Shown here one piece after another: positions 7,490 to 15,171 of a stretch of DNA of 64,000 nt. Under the pieces are notes generated by a model, which did not search any database, was not told the origin of the DNA, and saw only the letters and a program-made list of their open reading frames with translations. Every line of letters begins with the position of its first letter. Within the stretch, counting starts at the first letter, position 1. The stretch spans positions 1,488,001 through 1,552,000 of the forward strand of contig CAWAVW010000004.1 in NCBI GenBank assembly GCA_963785585.1. The letters are read 5' to 3'. The stretch is from Palsa-295 sp963785585 (GTDB taxonomy: Bacteria; Acidobacteriota; Terriglobia; Acidiferrales; UBA7541). The position numbers and the translations under genes were made by a program.

Positions 7490-8518
7490 GTGGCGAACGA
7501 GATCTGGAATACTCCGGGGGGACAGGACCGGCGGTGGCGGAGGCGGAAAGGACCGAGCGCGTTTGCGGCGGGCGGTGAAGGCGCGACGAAATACTTGAAA
7601 CTGGCGGTGGTGATTCTGGCGCTGGTTTTGGCGGGGACGTTTGTTTGGTCGGGCGTGCAGAAGATTGTGCATCCGGCGGTAGCGATGCCGGCATCGGCGT
7701 ACGTTCCTGGCGGACGGCCTTATGCGGCGGCGGATGGAACAGCGGAGTCGGGAGCGCCGACGTGGGAGATCGAGTTTGATGGGGCGCTGAAAGCGGCGAT
7801 GGACGCGGCGCGCGCGGGAAATATTACCGGGGCGGAAGTCGAGATCGATCGCGGAGCGGCGATTGTGATTTCGGCGCGATCGAAGGGATTGAATGCGACA
7901 CCGGAATTTTTTGCGGCGAGTTTGAAGGCGCTCGATCAGACGGTGGATATGCAGCCGGAGAATGAGCGACTGCGCGATCATGCGTTTCAGGCGCGGGTGG
8001 AATTGGCGGAGTTGCGGACGACGGTGGGGGCGGGAAAGCCGGAAGGTGCGAAGGCAGCGGCGGATCCGGCGACGGGTCGTACGTTGACGGCGAATGTGGG
8101 GCCGGGGACGGTGGCGCCGCATGCGATGAAGATACCGGGGCATGTGGTGTTTTCGGCGCCGCACGCGTTGACGGCGAAGCAGACGTTGAATGCAGCAAGC
8201 CTGCATGGGGATTACGTGGATGCGACGCTGATGCCGGATGAGGCGGAGGTTTTTCTGCCTCCGGCGACGCGAGGGTTTGAGGATCAGGTGCGCGTGGAGG
8301 GAGTGACGATCGAGGGCGCGTCGCAGACACTGGATGGAGTGCAATGGAAGGATGTGACGTTTGTGGGGACGCGGCTGCGATACGAGGGCGGAGCGGCACG
8401 GCTGCAGAATGTGAAGTTTGTGAGATGCACGTTTGGATTTTCGTCCGATGAGCGAGGGACGAAACTGGCGAATGCGATTGCGGGGGGAGTGGGGACGATT
8501 GTGGTGGGAGACGATTGA
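7490..8518 (+). CDS. Single-span membrane protein with a beta-rich outer domain
   Basis: 342 aa from the GTG at 7490 (GGAG 9 bases upstream); a GTG at 7415 would add 25 residues. A basic cytoplasmic segment (RRWRRRKG) precedes one membrane helix (LKLAVVILALVLAGTFVW, about 35-52). A helical region follows (about 90-200) with LDQTVDMQPENERLRDHAFQ, then a C-terminal repeat-like part with VQWKDVTFVGTRLRYEGG and LQNVKFVRCTFGF, resembling a right-handed beta-helix or pentapeptide-type end. It is an odd companion for packaging genes; it may act at the envelope or be host-derived. Confidence 0.6.
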   Translation: MANEIWNTPGGQDRRWRRRKGPSAFAAGGEGATKYLKLAVVILALVLAGTFVWSGVQKIVHPAVAMPASAYVPGGRPYAAADGTAESGAPTWEIEFDGALKAAMDAARAGNITGAEVEIDRGAAIVISARSKGLNATPEFFAASLKALDQTVDMQPENERLRDHAFQARVELAELRTTVGAGKPEGAKAAADPATGRTLTANVGPGTVAPHAMKIPGHVVFSAPHALTAKQTLNAASLHGDYVDATLMPDEAEVFLPPATRGFEDQVRVEGVTIEGASQTLDGVQWKDVTFVGTRLRYEGGAARLQNVKFVRCTFGFSSDERGTKLANAIAGGVGTIVVGDD

Positions 8519-8646
8519 AGGGGAAAAGGCAGTGGCGAGTGGCGAGTGGCTAGTGGCTAGACGTTGTTCGGCGTGGGCGACAGAGTAGGCTTCGCGATTT
8601 AAATCAAACCAAAATTCAACGGCGAATTTCTTACAGGGATGGGTGT
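8519..8646. repeat. CTAG-type spacer repeat before the portal gene
   Basis: GGCAGTGGCGAGTGGCGAG and TGGCTAGTGGCTAGACG run at about 8524-8562. The rest is unremarkable, with an AGGGATGGG site just before the portal start. Confidence 0.75.
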
Positions 8647-11343
8647 ATGCCGACGCAGAAGAAAATGATGGATGCCGATCCGGCGATTGTGGGGGTGGAA
8701 GGGCCGGTGGCGGGGCAGCCGTTGAGGGACGGGCGGACTACGCGCGAGCGGAGAGGCGGGTCGAGTGCGGCGCGCGCGGGCGCGACATCGGATACGGGCG
8801 GCGGGTGGGGAGCGGCGGAGGCGAATAACAACGAGCAGATGCCGGAACGGTTGCAGGAGGCGCTGCGGCGGTTGGTGCAGCAGTTTGCAACGGAGTCGGA
8901 ATCGACGCGGCGGCAGGAAGTGCGGCGCATCAAGCAGGCGCATCAGTTTTGGCGAGGGCTGCAGTATTTGTGGTGGAACGAGCGCGATCAGAATTGGCAT
9001 TTGCCGTTTGAGCAAAAGCTGTCGGATAGCTCGACGCTGGACGATTTGCCGCGGTACGAGTTTGTGACGAATATTTACCAGGCGTTTGGATTGTCGCTGG
9101 TGGCGGTGCTTTCGCAGGACGTGCCGAGGGTGCGGTTTTTTCCTTCGTCGGCACAGGCCGAGGAGGATGTGGCGGCGGCGAAAGCGGCGACGGAAGTGGC
9201 GCAACTGGTCGAGCGGAACAACCGGATCGGGAATTTGATTGTGGATGAGGCGTTCAACCTTTGGACGGATGGGAAGGTTGGGGCATATGTGCGGTACGTG
9301 GTGGATGGCCAGAGATTTGGGTTTCATCCGGAGACGGAGATTGGGGCGCGGGAAGTTCGCGTGGGCGGAGATTTGTATATCTGTCCGGAGTGTGGGAAGG
9401 AAAGTTCGAAGGCGGAGACTGGGGAGGATTTGGCCCCCGAGGAACCCACGCTTGCAGAAGCGGCAAGGATGGGGGACCGAAGTCAAAGGCGTAGAAGCTT
9501 AGATGCGGCGACTGGGAAGGACTTTGCCGCCGAGGAACCCACCCTTGCAGAAACGGCAAGGATGGGGCACCCAAGTCAAAGTCTAAGTCAAAGTCCGAGT
9601 CAAAATCAGAGTCAAAGGCCAGGTCAAGATCCTGGTCAAAACACGGGCGGGGGCGAGTGGTCTTGCGAATTTTGCGGGGCGCTGCTGACGGAAGAGGATT
9701 ATGTGGCGGCGGAGATGGCTACGGTGCCGGAGGCGCAGGGGCGCGGGCGCGTGGCGAACGGGCAAGAGGTGGTGACGATCGTCGGAGGATTGGAGCTGAA
9801 GACTCCGCCGTGGGCCGGCGAGATGCATGAGTATCCGTACTTGCAGTGGAATGTGGAAGTGCACCAGGCGCGGTTGCGTGCGGCGTATCCGCGTGCGGCG
9901 GACAAGATCGGCGCGCCGGTGGCGACGGGACCGCAGGAGTACGAACGGTTGGCGCGGCTGGCGCAGTCGCAGGGAGGCCCGCTGACGGAAGGCGGCGATT
10001 TCAATATTAATTTGATTACGTTTCAGCGGACGTGGCTGCGGCCGTGGGCGTTTTTCGCGTTGGACGATAAGGCGTTGCGCGATGAGCTGCTGGAAATGTT
10101 TCCGGATGGGGCGTACGTGGCGTTTGCGGGCGATGTGTATTGCGAAGCGCGGAACGAAAATATGGACGATCACTGGCGCGTGCTGCATGCGCTGCCGGGA
10201 GATGGGTCGAGCGGGCGTCCGGCGCTGGGAGATTCGCTCATCAGCGTGCAGGAACGATTCAACACGCTATCGAATTTGCAGATGGAAACGTATGAGTATG
10301 GAATTCCGCCGATTTACGCGGACAGCGAAGTTTTGGATTTTGATGCGTTGCAGAGCCAGACGGCGGAGCCCGGTTCGCATTATCCGGCGCGGGCGAAACC
10401 GGGGCAGTCACTGGCGGCGGGATTTTTTCAGCCCGAGCCGGCGGAAGTGCCTCCCGATTTGAGCGAGCATGCGGCGGGATTGATGGGTCCGGTGGCGCAG
10501 TTTTTGACCGGAGCGTTTCCGGCACTGTTTGGCGGAGCAATGTCGAACAACGACACGGCTTCGGGCTATGCGATGGCGCGCGAACAGGCGATGGGGCGGA
10601 TTGGCCTGGTGTGGCGGCGGATGAAGTTTTTTCACGCGGACATCATGCTGCTGGCGGTGGATTGTTTCCGGCGGAATCGTCCGCACGACGTGGAAGTGAC
10701 GCTGCTGGGGGCGGGGTCGGCATTTGAATCGAAATGGATCCGGCTGGCGGACCTGAAGGGGAATTTATTCAGCTATCCGGAGACGGACGAGCAGTATCCG
10801 ACGCTGTGGTCGCAGCAGCGCGCGGTGTTGATGCAGATGATGGGGAATCCCGATCCGCAGATGCAGGCGGTGCTGGCGCATCCGGAGAATATGGCGCTGG
10901 TGAAGAGATTGCTGGGGCTGGAAGAGTTTGTGATTCCGGATGAGGAGTCGAGGACGAAGCAGTACCGGGAAATTGCGCAACTGGTGGCGGAGGTTCCGGT
11001 GGTGCGGCGGCAGGATGTGACGCATCTGGTGGCTCCGGCGGTCGCGGCGGCGAATGCGGCGACAGGAGCGGGAGCGAGCGGTCCGGGCGTGGATGCGGAT
11101 GTGATTTTGCCGAGCATTTTGCCGGATGAGTTTGCGGATAACCACGCGGTGGAGCTGGAGATTTGCATGCGGTGGTTTTCGTCGGATGCGGGGCAGGTGG
11201 CGAAGATTGAGGCGCCGTTGGGATTTGCGAATGTGAGAGCGCATGCGATGTTTCATCGGGAGTATTTGATGAAGCAGCAGGCGGTGGGGGCGAATGCGGC
11301 GGTCGCGGGAGTTGGCGCGGGAACGGCGAGAAAGCGGGCGTAG
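8647..11343 (+). CDS. Phage portal protein with zinc-ribbon-like insert and in-frame repeats
   Basis: 898 aa, large for a portal. The dodecameric portal is the DNA gate of the capsid. Portal-like features are the helical N-terminal region (QEALRRLVQQFATESES, WWNERDQNWHLPF), the central aromatic-rich region, LGDSLISVQERFNTLSNLQM and NDTASGYAMAREQAMGRIG. A CPEC (C246, C249) and a CEFC (C340, C343) look like the two halves of a zinc ribbon. The 90 residues between them are encoded by two hairpin-repeat copies and a GTCAAA minisatellite, giving PTLAEAARMG, PTLAETARMG and a Ser/Gln-rich linker. The gene follows TerL and precedes scaffold and capsid. The portal assignment rests on motif style and position. 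Confidence 0.75.
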   Translation: MPTQKKMMDADPAIVGVEGPVAGQPLRDGRTTRERRGGSSAARAGATSDTGGGWGAAEANNNEQMPERLQEALRRLVQQFATESESTRRQEVRRIKQAHQFWRGLQYLWWNERDQNWHLPFEQKLSDSSTLDDLPRYEFVTNIYQAFGLSLVAVLSQDVPRVRFFPSSAQAEEDVAAAKAATEVAQLVERNNRIGNLIVDEAFNLWTDGKVGAYVRYVVDGQRFGFHPETEIGAREVRVGGDLYICPECGKESSKAETGEDLAPEEPTLAEAARMGDRSQRRRSLDAATGKDFAAEEPTLAETARMGHPSQSLSQSPSQNQSQRPGQDPGQNTGGGEWSCEFCGALLTEEDYVAAEMATVPEAQGRGRVANGQEVVTIVGGLELKTPPWAGEMHEYPYLQWNVEVHQARLRAAYPRAADKIGAPVATGPQEYERLARLAQSQGGPLTEGGDFNINLITFQRTWLRPWAFFALDDKALRDELLEMFPDGAYVAFAGDVYCEARNENMDDHWRVLHALPGDGSSGRPALGDSLISVQERFNTLSNLQMETYEYGIPPIYADSEVLDFDALQSQTAEPGSHYPARAKPGQSLAAGFFQPEPAEVPPDLSEHAAGLMGPVAQFLTGAFPALFGGAMSNNDTASGYAMAREQAMGRIGLVWRRMKFFHADIMLLAVDCFRRNRPHDVEVTLLGAGSAFESKWIRLADLKGNLFSYPETDEQYPTLWSQQRAVLMQMMGNPDPQMQAVLAHPENMALVKRLLGLEEFVIPDEESRTKQYREIAQLVAEVPVVRRQDVTHLVAPAVAAANAATGAGASGPGVDADVILPSILPDEFADNHAVELEICMRWFSSDAGQVAKIEAPLGFANVRAHAMFHREYLMKQQAVGANAAVAGVGAGTARKRA
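9445..9474 (+). repeat. Hairpin repeat inside the portal gene, copy A
   Basis: Arms CCCACGCTTGC and GCAAGGATGGGG: one T is missing from the left arm and the matching A from the right arm compared with the usual TTTGC/GCAAA. In frame it encodes PTLAEAARMG. Confidence 0.85.
9538..9630 (+). repeat. Hairpin repeat plus GTCAAA minisatellite inside the portal gene, copy B
   Basis: Arms CCCACCCTTGC and GCAAGGATGGGGC (again a paired T/A loss), then a six-base-period tail of AGTCAA words encoding a Ser-Gln/Pro linker. Identical in kind to the array at 14.2-15.2 kb, but translated. Confidence 0.85.
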
Positions 11344-11680
11344 TAGGGGGATTGTTGTCCGCGAGGCGTGCGAGTCCGCGCGAGCGGAGGAGCGTGCCGT
11401 TGGTCAACGCAAGCAATTTCCAAAGCAAAACCAAAACGCCCAGACGTGGGCGTCTACGCTACGAAAGGCAGCGACCGTGCAAATGCTCGTGCGGCGGAAG
11501 CCGCAGCGGTGCGCGACGTTGACTGTGTAGCGGCCGCACGACGGTTTTGGTCGAGCGGGCAGCCGTTGTATTTGATTTTGCGCCGGCCGGATCGATGCCC
11601 GAACCCGTTCCGGACGGCGGAACGGGTTCGGCCGCTACAGAGTCAAAACCGAAACCATCGGTGCGGCGGTTATCGGAGGA
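11344..11680. repeat. Gene-free stretch with hairpins and an inverted-repeat element
   Basis: Holds a small CGCCCA/TGGGCG hairpin near 11438 and the 114-bp inverted-repeat element 11526-11639. No supported gene. Confidence 0.65.
11526..11639. repeat. MITE-like inverted-repeat element, copy 1
   Basis: Ends TGTAGCGGCCG and CGGCCGCTACA form an 11-bp inverted terminal repeat around about 92 bp containing an internal hairpin (GAACCCGTTCCG/CGGAACGGGTTC). A shorter relative with a changed but still self-complementary internal hairpin is at 14123-14224. Confidence 0.65.
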
Positions 11681-11734
11681 AGGATTGAAAAGGAAACGCG
11701 CGAGACGGCCGGGCTGGTTGGCTGTCTCGCGCGC
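11681..11734 (-). terminator. Intrinsic terminator of the PilZ-receiver gene
   Basis: On the minus strand, 28 bases past the stop, a CGCGCGAGAC/GTCTCGCGCG stem is followed by TTTCCTTTTC. The stem is perfect over 10 bp. Confidence 0.7.
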
Positions 11735-11761
11735 GGTGCGGGACTGAGATGAAAGTTTCTG

Positions 11762-12640
11762 TTACAGGGTGCGTTCGACCGAGCCGGTGGCCGGGCGTCC
11801 GGTGCCGTAGACGCTTTTCAGAATGGGCGGCGGAGCGACCAGGCGAACGACGTGGAGCAGGCGTTCAGGTTTGAAAGGCTTGGCCATGCAGACGACGGCG
11901 CCCATTTGATGGCTGGCGGTGTAGTCGGCGGGCGTGGCGGCGCTGGTGATGAGAATGACGGGAACACGGGTAAGGCGTTCGTTGCGCTTGACGATGAGGC
12001 AGAGATCGTGGCCGCTCATTTCCGGACCTTCGACTTCGGCGATGAAGACGGAAGGAACGGTGGTGCGCAGAACGTCGAGAGCCTGTTGGGCCGTGGGAAC
12101 GATGATGACGGTGTAGCCATCGTTCGAAAGAATGGTGCGCATGATCTCGGCGGTCTTGGGATCGGATTCGACGCCGAGAACGACGGATTGCGGAGTGGAG
12201 TTGGCGACCGCGGAACTGACGGGAGCGGCGGCGCCGGCGCGATTTCCGTTTTCGGATCGAGCCGTGACTTTGCTGAAATTGAAATGGACGGCGACGGAAA
12301 ATCCAGTCGGCGTTTCGGTGACCCGGACAACTTCGGCGACCTGGCCGGGAGTGGATGCGGCGGCGGCCGGCGAGTACGGGAAAGTGACTTCGAGGCGCTG
12401 GCCTTTCCAGTAGCCGGCGCGGGCGACCTGGATCAGCAAGCCGTCGCGCGAGACGTCGATGGATTTGCAGACTTCCTCGAAAGGTTCGGGAGTATCGATT
12501 CCCCTGATGTGAACGGCAGCCGTGATTTTGGCGCGGCGGCGGGTGCGACGCTCGACGACGGGCTTGTCCTGATTCTTATCTTGCGCGGCGTTGAGTGCGG
12601 ATACGTTCGTCTCTGCGGAGACGTTTGGCGGCGTGCTCAT
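11762..12640 (-). CDS. PilZ domain-receiver domain fusion protein
   Basis: 292 aa, cytosolic. The PilZ domain (about 30-125) has both c-di-GMP-binding elements: RRTRR (R31-x3-R35) and DVSRDG (D62-x-S64-x2-G67). The receiver-like domain (about 152-275) keeps the ITS switch residues (231-233) and AKP lysine (K254), but the phosphorylated Asp is Glu (E202 in AEVEGPEMSG) and the acidic pair is E158-S159. It may therefore not be phosphorylated normally. The ATG at 12640 has GAGGTG upstream. It has its own promoter and terminator and lies opposite to the phage genes between portal and scaffold, as a cargo gene. Likely role: c-di-GMP-responsive adaptor. Confidence 0.85.
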   Translation of the reverse strand: MSTPPNVSAETNVSALNAAQDKNQDKPVVERRTRRRAKITAAVHIRGIDTPEPFEEVCKSIDVSRDGLLIQVARAGYWKGQRLEVTFPYSPAAAASTPGQVAEVVRVTETPTGFSVAVHFNFSKVTARSENGNRAGAAAPVSSAVANSTPQSVVLGVESDPKTAEIMRTILSNDGYTVIIVPTAQQALDVLRTTVPSVFIAEVEGPEMSGHDLCLIVKRNERLTRVPVILITSAATPADYTASHQMGAVVCMAKPFKPERLLHVVRLVAPPPILKSVYGTGRPATGSVERTL

Positions 12641-12740
12641 CTCTACACCTCAGACATGCATTACGGGATGAAGGTGACCGCCAGTGCTGCGGAACTGCTC
12701 CCCCCGCTGATTGTAAATTTACGGACAGAATGCGCCGGCG

Positions 12741-12769
12741 GCTATAGTACGTTCGGTTCAAAGTTTCAA
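12741..12769 (-). promoter_or_regulatory. Promoter of the PilZ-receiver gene
   Basis: Minus strand TTGAAA (12769-12764), 17-base spacer, TATAGC (12746-12741), about 100 bases before the start codon at 12640. Confidence 0.6.
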
Positions 12770-12865
12770 ACGACCGGGTAGGGAAATTTCCGGGCCTGCA
12801 AGTGGCTGCCGGTGGACGGGTTATGGGTTTGAGGCGGGTATTGGCGAAGTGGATACGCGGTTAAA

Positions 12866-12910
12866 AGGCGAAAAGCAGTGGCGAGTGGCTCGTGACGAGT
12901 GGCGAGACGG
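12866..12910. repeat. CTAG-type spacer repeat before the scaffold gene
   Basis: GCAGTGGCGAGTGGCTCG followed by TGACGAGTGGCGAGACGG, ending a few bases before the ribosome-binding site of the next gene. Confidence 0.75.
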
Positions 12911-12922
12911 TTGGGGGATGAC

Positions 12923-14053
12923 ATGGCGGCGATCGTGGCAGGGAGCGAGGCGAATGTCGTTGCGCCGAAGGTGGCCAGCGACGACGAAATTTTGGGGATT
13001 GGCTCGAGGCATGTGGAGCGACGGTCTGGCGATGATGCTTTGTTCGATGGGGATGTGACGGAAGTTACAAGATCCGGGGTGACGGAGGGCGCGAGGACGG
13101 GCCATTCCGGTGAAAACAGGAGTGTCGCGGAGGCGAATGGCGCAGAGGGGAGTTCGGAGAAGGGCGCGGCGAACCGGGACGGCGAAGCGGAATGGAGTGG
13201 GGCGATCGAGGCGAGTCCGGAATTGCGGGAACTGATTGATGCGAATCCGGCGGTTCGGGACGCTCTGGATGAAGTGAGTGCGTACCGGGAAACGTTCGCG
13301 AGTCCGGAAGCGGCGCGAGAAGCGGGAGCGTTGGCGGCGGATCTGAATCGATTGGATGCGCTGTTTTATTCGCGGCGTCCGGAGGATCACGCGGAGCTGG
13401 CGCGGGCGGTGGCGGCGCTGGACGCGGATGCGTTTGCGTCACTGGCGAAGTCGATGGGGGAATTGGCGGCCGATCCGAAATTGAAAGTGGAAGCGGCGCG
13501 GCGAGAGGAACCGCCGCGAGCGAATATGCGCGAGGCGGATGCGGCGCGCACCGCGAACGAAGGGAAGCTAACCGCCGCCCAGGCGGACTTTTTTCAGGCG
13601 GCGAATGCTTCCGCGGTGGAAGGTGTGATTGGCGCGATCGAGGCGCAGGTGGAGAAATTATTGCCGGAGGGAATTTCCAAGCCGGCGCGGAATCGAGTGG
13701 TGGGTGAAATTTATCGCGAGCTGGATACGGTGTTGCGCGGGAATCGAGTGCTGACGCAGCAGATGCACGATGCGTTCCGGACGGGACGGTTGGACGCGGA
13801 CCATCAGAAGGCGGTGGTGAGCCTGGTGACGGCGAGGGCGCGACAGGCGCTGCCGGCGGTGGCGAAGCGAGTTCTGAATGAGTGGACGAACACCATTGTG
13901 ACGATGAATCAGGAGCGGCGGACGCGGCAGAGGAATGCGGAGCGGCGGGTGGATATAGCGGGATCGGGTGGCGGGAATGAGGGAAGGCGGGCGACGACGG
14001 CGAAGGATATTGATTATCGACGGATGTCGGATGCGGATATTTTGAATTTGTGA
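12923..14053 (+). CDS. Probable capsid scaffolding protein
   Basis: 376 aa from the ATG at 12923 (GGGGGA upstream). Highly charged and Ala-rich, with a disordered N-terminal third, long helices in the middle (ELRELIDANPAVRDALDEVS, ARAVAALDADAFASLAKSM), a coiled-coil-like region at about 225-330, and a basic tail (QERRTRQRNAERRVD). Composition, helicity, length and the place between portal and major capsid protein are those of a scaffolding protein, which is ejected or degraded during maturation. No protease motif is visible. The assignment is by position and composition. Confidence 0.6.
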   Translation: MAAIVAGSEANVVAPKVASDDEILGIGSRHVERRSGDDALFDGDVTEVTRSGVTEGARTGHSGENRSVAEANGAEGSSEKGAANRDGEAEWSGAIEASPELRELIDANPAVRDALDEVSAYRETFASPEAAREAGALAADLNRLDALFYSRRPEDHAELARAVAALDADAFASLAKSMGELAADPKLKVEAARREEPPRANMREADAARTANEGKLTAAQADFFQAANASAVEGVIGAIEAQVEKLLPEGISKPARNRVVGEIYRELDTVLRGNRVLTQQMHDAFRTGRLDADHQKAVVSLVTARARQALPAVAKRVLNEWTNTIVTMNQERRTRQRNAERRVDIAGSGGGNEGRRATTAKDIDYRRMSDADILNL

Positions 14054-14122
14054 GGCGGGGGCAAGCCACGGCACTCCGAAAGAAATTGTGGAACGGGTCG
14101 AGCGAGAATCGCGGATTGATTT

Positions 14123-14224
14123 TGTAGCGGCGGCACGACGGGTTTTGTCGAGGCGGCAGATTTTGGGTTTGTGATCGCGTGGGGGAAGGATGCCCGAACC
14201 GGTGAGGCCGGTTCGGCCGCTACA
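14123..14224. repeat. MITE-like inverted-repeat element, copy 2
   Basis: Starts TGTAGCGGC and ends GCCGCTACA, with an internal hairpin GAACCGG/CCGGTTC in place of the longer one in copy 1. Confidence 0.6.
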
Positions 14225-14254
14225 GAGGCGAAGGCAAAAGCGAGAGCCAAAAGA

Positions 14255-14292
14255 CCCACCCTTTCCAAAAACGGGAAAGGATGGGGCACCCA
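14255..14292 (+). repeat. Hairpin repeat with compensatory arm change
   Basis: Arms CCCACCCTTTCC and GGGAAAGGATGGGG: the usual TTTGC has become TTTCC and the usual GCAAA has become GGAAA, so pairing is kept. Confidence 0.85.
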
Positions 14293-14323
14293 CGTCAAAG
14301 TCAGAGTCGGAGTCAAAGTCAAC

Positions 14324-14354
14324 GGCTGGCGGGCGTGAAGCCCGCCGCTACAAA
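14324..14354. repeat. GGCGGGC/GCCCGCC repeat
   Basis: Hairpin GGCGGGC-GTGAA-GCCCGCC followed by GCTACAAAA. Further copies at 14743-14773, 14896-14926 and 16144-16174. Confidence 0.85.
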
Positions 14355-14419
14355 AGCGAAAGCGAAAGTCAAAGTCAAAGGCGAAAGAGATTGGTTAACG
14401 AAGGTGGAACGCCGAGGAA

Positions 14420-14673
14420 CCCACCCTTTGCAGAGGCGGCAAAGGATGGGGCACCCAATTCAACACCTACGTCAAAACCCAGGTCAAAGGCTACGTCAAA
14501 GGCAAAGGCGGAAGAGCTTGGTTCGTGACGTTGGAACGCCGAGGAACCCACCCTTTGCAGAGGCGGCAAAGGATGGGGCACCCAATTCAACACCTACGTC
14601 AAAACCCAGGTCAAAGGCTACGTCAAAGGCAAAGGCGGAAGAGCTTGGTTCGTGACGTTGGAACGCCGAGGAA
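14420..14673 (+). repeat. Exact tandem duplication of a 127-bp unit
   Basis: 14420-14546 and 14547-14673 are identical. Each unit starts with a CCCACCCTTTGC hairpin, continues with GTCAAA-type words and ends CGCCGAGGAA. A third hairpin starts at 14674, after which the sequence diverges. Confidence 0.9.
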
Positions 14674-15034
14674 CCCACCCTTTGCAGAGGCGGCAAAGGA
14701 TGGGGCACCCACGTCAAAGTCAGAGTCGGAGTCAAAGTCAACGGCTGGCGGGCGTGAAGCCCGCCGCTACAAAAGCGAAAATCAAAGGCGGAAGCGGTTG
14801 GTCAACGAAATTGGAACGCCGAGGAACCCACCCTTTGCAGAGGCGGCAAAGGATGGGGCACCCACGTCAAAGTCGGAGTCGGAGTCAAAGTCAACGGCTG
14901 GCGGGCGTGAAGCCCGCCGCTACAAAAGCGAAAGTCAAAGGCGAAGGCGGAAGGGCTTGGTCAACGAAGTTGCAACGCCTAGGAACCCACCCTTTGCAGA
15001 GGCGGCAAAGGATGGGGCACCCAATTCAACAGCC

Positions 15035-15142
15035 ACGTCAAAACCAACGTCAAAACCAACGTCAAAACCAACGTCAAAGCCCACATCAAGGGCCACGTCA
15101 GAGCACACGTCAAAGTCCACGTCAAAGCGCACGTCAGAGGCA
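15035..15142. repeat. 12-bp minisatellite, nine units
   Basis: Nine consecutive 12-base units related to ACGTCAAAACCA. The first three are identical; the later ones differ mainly in the last four bases. Confidence 0.9.
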
Positions 15143-15171
15143 AGGGCGCACGTGCGACGGTGGGCGCTGGG

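Larger units (their letters stand above)
14054..15171. repeat. 1.1-kb repeat array between scaffold and secreted protein genes
   Basis: No gene. In order: a partial CAAGCCACGGCACTCCGAAAG repeat (about 14063), the inverted-repeat element 14123-14224, hairpin copies at 14255, 14420, 14547, 14674, 14827 and 14996, three GGCGGGC/GCCCGCC repeats (14324, 14743, 14896), runs of AGTCAA words, and the 12-bp minisatellite 15035-15142. Long open frames here (14525-15236) are translations of the repeats. Confidence 0.9.

Noticed and set aside
7457..8399. Minus-strand frames opposite the membrane protein and similar ones opposite portal and fibre genes
   Set aside because: Same artefact of strong G bias; extreme Arg/His or Pro/Ser composition and no start context.
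14220..15170. Regularly repeated array resembling a CRISPR
   Set aside because: Repeat spacing varies (127, 127, 153, 169), the intervening sequences are themselves repeats rather than unique spacers, and no cas gene is present.
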